Source: an uncultured Lachnospiraceae bacterium | GTDB lineage: Bacteria > Bacillota > Clostridia > Lachnospirales > Lachnospiraceae | DNA: 64,000 nt | Assembly (NCBI GenBank): GCA_910579735.1 | Contig: CAJTUZ010000019.1 | Location: 10,930 to 74,929 of the forward strand | Direction: 5' to 3' | Shown: piece by piece, positions 61,544 through 64,000 of the stretch | Numbering within the stretch: position 1 is the stretch's first letter | How the letters are laid out: each line of letters starts with the position of its first letter | The notes under the pieces: generated by a model | Database searches by the model: none | Told to the model about the DNA's origin: nothing | The model's input: the letters and a program-made list of their open reading frames with translations, nothing else | Position numbers and translations under genes: made by a program

Positions 61544-62648
61544 GATGCAGCAGAGCAGACTTATGAAAAGAACAGCAGTCTATACCGTCGTATTTGCAGT
61601 CTGTGCGCTTGCGGTGATCTTTTATTATTCAACGCATAAACTGGTAGTGATAGCGGATGTGGCGCAGGATGAAGTCGTTCAAAGCGCGCAGGAAAAAAAC
61701 AGTGCAGATGGAGGTACGGACGATCCGAAACAGGATACGGCGTATGATCTGCAGGATGAAAATGCGGTCCTTTTTGCGCAGAACGGACAGGAGATGAATT
61801 ACTTCTGCATTCCCTTACACGAAAGCGTCAAGGCCGAGAATGTAGCGGTAGAGAACCATTATATGGATAAGGAACTCTGGGTGAGCATCAGCCGGACGCA
61901 GGATGCCGAAGTATACGAGGACTTTTATAGATCGCAGGGCGTTTACGGAAACTGCAGCGCTGTCGTTGACGGCTATTTTGAGAACGGTTCGGACAATTTC
62001 TGGTTAAAATTTAAACTGACGGATATTTACGAGTACCACAGTATTTTCGAGGACAGCAAACTCTATATCGAATTTGTCACACCCAAAGAAGTATATGACA
62101 GGATCGTTGTGATCGATCCGGCCTACGGAGCAGATGAAACGGGCGCCATTTCGGAAGAAATGCAGGGGAAGGATATTACGATTGCGATCGCCCGTGCCTT
62201 GAAGAAAAAACTGGACGGAACGGATATTAAAGTGTATTATACGAGGATGGACGACAGCAATCCAAGTGACGAAAACCGCGTCGGTCTGACCAATGCGGCC
62301 AGAGCCGATATGCTGATCCGGATTGAAGTAAATGAGAATGAAGATACCAAGATCTATGGTACGGAAGCCGTATACAACAGCAGATTTTTCATCCCCGGAT
62401 TCGGCAGTATAGAGCTTGCGGATCTGTTGGAGCGGGAAGTGGTTACGGCAATCAGCGGCAAAGCCAACGGCCTGATCGAGTCCACCCAGGAAGACGTGGT
62501 TATCAATGAGGCGACGGTGCCGGCAGCCACGATCAAAGTCGGTTATGTGAGCAACGGACAGGAAGCCATCTTATTAAATAGAGAAGATTATATTGAAAAG
62601 ATCGCAGACGGTATCTATCAGGCGATCATGACAGCTTACGCAGAATAG
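61533..62648 (+). CDS. Degenerate N-acetylmuramoyl-L-alanine amidase-like protein
   Basis: This 371-residue protein has one N-terminal helix (about 14-34), a beta-rich middle domain and a C-terminal Amidase_3 fold from residue 192. The fold is recognisable from VVIDPAYGA, KDITIAIARALKKKL, TNAARADMLIRI and VGYVSN, but the zinc and catalytic residues appear lost. The His of DPGHGG is Tyr198, the Glu before KD is Gly212, the His of SIHAN is Glu265 and the Glu of LVExGF is Lys335. It probably binds rather than cuts peptidoglycan, or has a regulatory role. AGGAAGAAAGGC precedes the ATG. Confidence 0.85.
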   Translation: MVIEMQQSRLMKRTAVYTVVFAVCALAVIFYYSTHKLVVIADVAQDEVVQSAQEKNSADGGTDDPKQDTAYDLQDENAVLFAQNGQEMNYFCIPLHESVKAENVAVENHYMDKELWVSISRTQDAEVYEDFYRSQGVYGNCSAVVDGYFENGSDNFWLKFKLTDIYEYHSIFEDSKLYIEFVTPKEVYDRIVVIDPAYGADETGAISEEMQGKDITIAIARALKKKLDGTDIKVYYTRMDDSNPSDENRVGLTNAARADMLIRIEVNENEDTKIYGTEAVYNSRFFIPGFGSIELADLLEREVVTAISGKANGLIESTQEDVVINEATVPAATIKVGYVSNGQEAILLNREDYIEKIADGIYQAIMTAYAE

Positions 62649-62677
62649 TAAAAACAGCCAGGAAAAGGAAACGGTGG

Positions 62678-63280
62678 ATGACAGTGGAAGAGACAATTGT
62701 TTTTGCAACCGGAAACGAGGGAAAAATGCGGGAGATCCGGCAGATTCTGGAAGGCATGGACGTAGAGATCTTATCGATGAAACAGGCGGGCATTACGGCA
62801 GATATTATAGAAGACGGCACCACCTTTATGGAAAATGCGGTGATAAAAGCAAGAGCCGTGGCAGCGAAAACGGATCATATCGTTATCGCGGACGATTCCG
62901 GCCTGGAAATTGATTACCTGAATAAAGAACCCGGTATCTATTCGGCAAGATATTTAGGAGAAGACACTTCTTATGATATTAAGAACGCCGCATTGTTAGA
63001 GCGGATGGAAGGCGTGACGGATGAAAAGCGGACGGCACGGTTCGTCTGTGCGATGGCAGCAGTCCTTCCGGGCGGAGAACTGGTGACGACACAGGGCGTA
63101 ATAGAAGGAAGGATCGCATACCGGATAGAGGGAGAAAACGGATTTGGTTATGATCCGATCTTTTATCTGCCGGAATACGGCTGCACTTCCGCACAGATAA
63201 GCGAAGAAGAAAAGAATGCGATCAGTCACAGAGGCAGAGCATTACAGAAAATGAGAGCGGAACTGGAGAAAAGAATTTAG
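62678..63280 (+). CDS. XTP/dITP diphosphatase (RdgB/HAM1 family)
   Basis: This 200-residue enzyme hydrolyses non-canonical purine nucleoside triphosphates (dITP, XTP) to monophosphates, protecting DNA. It has FATGNEGKMREI at the start, DDSGLEI, and GENGFGYDPIFYLPEYG near residues 150-166. It is followed 11 bases later by the phosphodiesterase gene, a common pairing in Clostridia. Confidence 0.95.
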   Translation: MTVEETIVFATGNEGKMREIRQILEGMDVEILSMKQAGITADIIEDGTTFMENAVIKARAVAAKTDHIVIADDSGLEIDYLNKEPGIYSARYLGEDTSYDIKNAALLERMEGVTDEKRTARFVCAMAAVLPGGELVTTQGVIEGRIAYRIEGENGFGYDPIFYLPEYGCTSAQISEEEKNAISHRGRALQKMRAELEKRI

Positions 63281-63291
63281 CAGGTGGATAT

Positions 63292-63774
63292 ATGAAAATA
63301 CTGATTGTAAGTGACACGCATCGCCGGAACGAAAACTTTAATAAGGTGATAGAGAAGACAGGACCGGTCGATCTGTTAGTACACTGCGGCGATGCAGAAG
63401 GCAGCGAGGATATTCTCGAAAGGACGGCCGGATGCCCGATCCAGGTCGTGCAGGGAAACAACGACTTTCTGTCCAACATCCCAAGAGAAAAAGAGTTTCA
63501 GATCGGAGCGTATAAAGTCTGGCTTACGCATGGGCACAATTACTATGTTTCCATGAATTATGAAATCCTAAAGAGTGAAGCCAGAGACCGGAAAGCAGAT
63601 ATCGTGATGTGCGGCCATACGCATAAACCGATCGTGGATATTGCGGGTGATCTGACATTGATTAATCCCGGCAGCCTGAGCTATCCCCGGCAGGAAGGAA
63701 GAAAACCTTCCTATATTATAATGGAACTGGATAACGCGGGGGAAGCGCATTATACGATCAATTACCTTTCATAA
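63292..63774 (+). CDS. Metallophosphoesterase, YfcE/YsnB type
   Basis: This 160-residue calcineurin-like phosphodiesterase has all five metal motifs: SDTHRR, CGDAEG, GNND, THGHNY and CGHTHKP, then NPGSLSYPR. It hydrolyses phosphodiesters with manganese; natural substrates are poorly known. AGGTGG precedes the ATG. It is co-transcribed with the XTP diphosphatase. Confidence 0.95.
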   Translation: MKILIVSDTHRRNENFNKVIEKTGPVDLLVHCGDAEGSEDILERTAGCPIQVVQGNNDFLSNIPREKEFQIGAYKVWLTHGHNYYVSMNYEILKSEARDRKADIVMCGHTHKPIVDIAGDLTLINPGSLSYPRQEGRKPSYIIMELDNAGEAHYTINYLS

Positions 63775-63876
63775 AAGATATAATTCAGTCACGGGAAAAG
63801 AAACAGACATAAGCGGGAACGGAAAATCCAAAAAGTAAAAATATGGCATCTTATCATAATAAAATGATAAAAGAGG

Positions 63877-63905
63877 TTGACAGACGAAAATCCATATTAT
63901 ATAAT
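63877..63905 (+). promoter_or_regulatory. Consensus sigma-A promoter of tRNA-Pro
   Basis: TTGACA (63877-63882), 17-base spacer, TATAAT (63900-63905): both boxes are perfect. It lies 43 bases before the tRNA start, as expected for a strong stable-RNA promoter. Confidence 0.92.
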
Positions 63906-63948
63906 ATGACTTGCGTTGTGATAAAACAACGTTGATAGCGATACCTGC

Positions 63949-64000
63949 CGGGGTGTGGCTCAGCTTGGCTAGAGCGCCTGGTTTGGGACCAGGAGGTCGC
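63949..64000 (+). tRNA. tRNA-Pro (anticodon TGG), 3' end outside the window
   Basis: The 5' acceptor CGGGGTG, the D arm GGCTCAGCTTGGCTAGAGC and the anticodon arm CCTGG-TTTGGGA-CCAGG give anticodon TGG. The window ends within the variable/T-arm region. Confidence 0.92.

Noticed and set aside
1..64000. CRISPR array or classical defence island
   Set aside because: No regularly spaced short repeats, Cas genes, restriction enzymes or reverse transcriptases were found.

Overview
The window looks like chromosome from a gut-type Firmicute of the class Clostridia, most likely family Lachnospiraceae. The clues are strong AGGAGG-type ribosome sites, TTGACA/TATAAT promoters, many solute-binding lipoproteins with paired MalF/MalG-type permeases, cytoplasmic glycoside hydrolases and phosphorylases, a forespore-type promoter (so probably a spore former), and gene families typical of that group. 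No name below family level is justified from the sequence alone. There is no phage, no CRISPR array, no complete insertion sequence and no rRNA operon.

Layout. 1-3.4 kb: the end of an ABC-2 permease / histidine kinase module, then a three-gene operon of unknown membrane proteins. 3.6-8.8 kb: hypB, a 928-residue iron-sulfur flavoprotein oxidoreductase, hypA and a Trp-rich membrane protein, with a 188-bp hairpin repeat before the last gene. 8.9-17.2 kb: an AraC regulator divergent from a raffinose-type operon (binding protein, two permeases, GH36 alpha-galactosidase, amylosucrase-like GH13). 17.2-19.8 kb: an AT-rich accessory patch with an unknown protein, a small HTH/membrane pair, an AAC(6')-like acetyltransferase and a truncated HAD gene. 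19.8-24.8 kb: a two-component system next to an ABC exporter operon that includes a 50-residue membrane peptide; four 11-bp direct repeats lie upstream of the exporter. 25-30.5 kb: LacI regulator, galacto-oligosaccharide ABC importer and a cytoplasmic GH53 galactanase.

30.6-33.8 kb: tRNA-Gly, then an operon of three unfamiliar proteins: one with a C-terminal nitrilase-like domain, one with a winged helix and one all-helical. This is the best candidate for an undescribed system. 33.8-38.1 kb: a GntR/ABC operon of the YtrA type, a 58-residue membrane peptide, and an SPFH / ribbon-helix-helix / small membrane protein / YbjQ operon whose promoter lies in a perfect 22-bp inverted repeat. 38.2-42.6 kb: lipoprotein, TetR regulator, mechanosensitive-channel-like protein, unknown protein and tRNA-Arg. 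42.7-46.2 kb: two tandem paralogous chemoreceptors. 46.5-48.9 kb: pyridoxal-type kinase, TatD-linked-type radical SAM protein and MerR regulator.

49.1-60.3 kb: a cellodextrin locus with GH94 cellobiose phosphorylase divergent from a LacI regulator, a binding protein and two permeases, followed downstream by a cytoplasmic GH9 enzyme. LacI-type operators sit in the divergent spacer. Between the permeases and GH9 lie two unknown or regulatory small genes and a 52-residue Asn/Gln-rich protein behind a near-perfect sigma-G promoter. 60.4-64 kb: housekeeping genes (THUMP RNA methyltransferase, a degenerate amidase, XTP/dITP pyrophosphatase, YfcE-type phosphodiesterase) and the 5' part of tRNA-Pro.

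The main theme is import of plant oligosaccharides by three separate ABC systems (alpha-galactosides, beta-galactosides, cello-oligosaccharides), each with its own regulator and each paired with enzymes that lack signal peptides. The oligosaccharides therefore appear to be broken down inside the cell.
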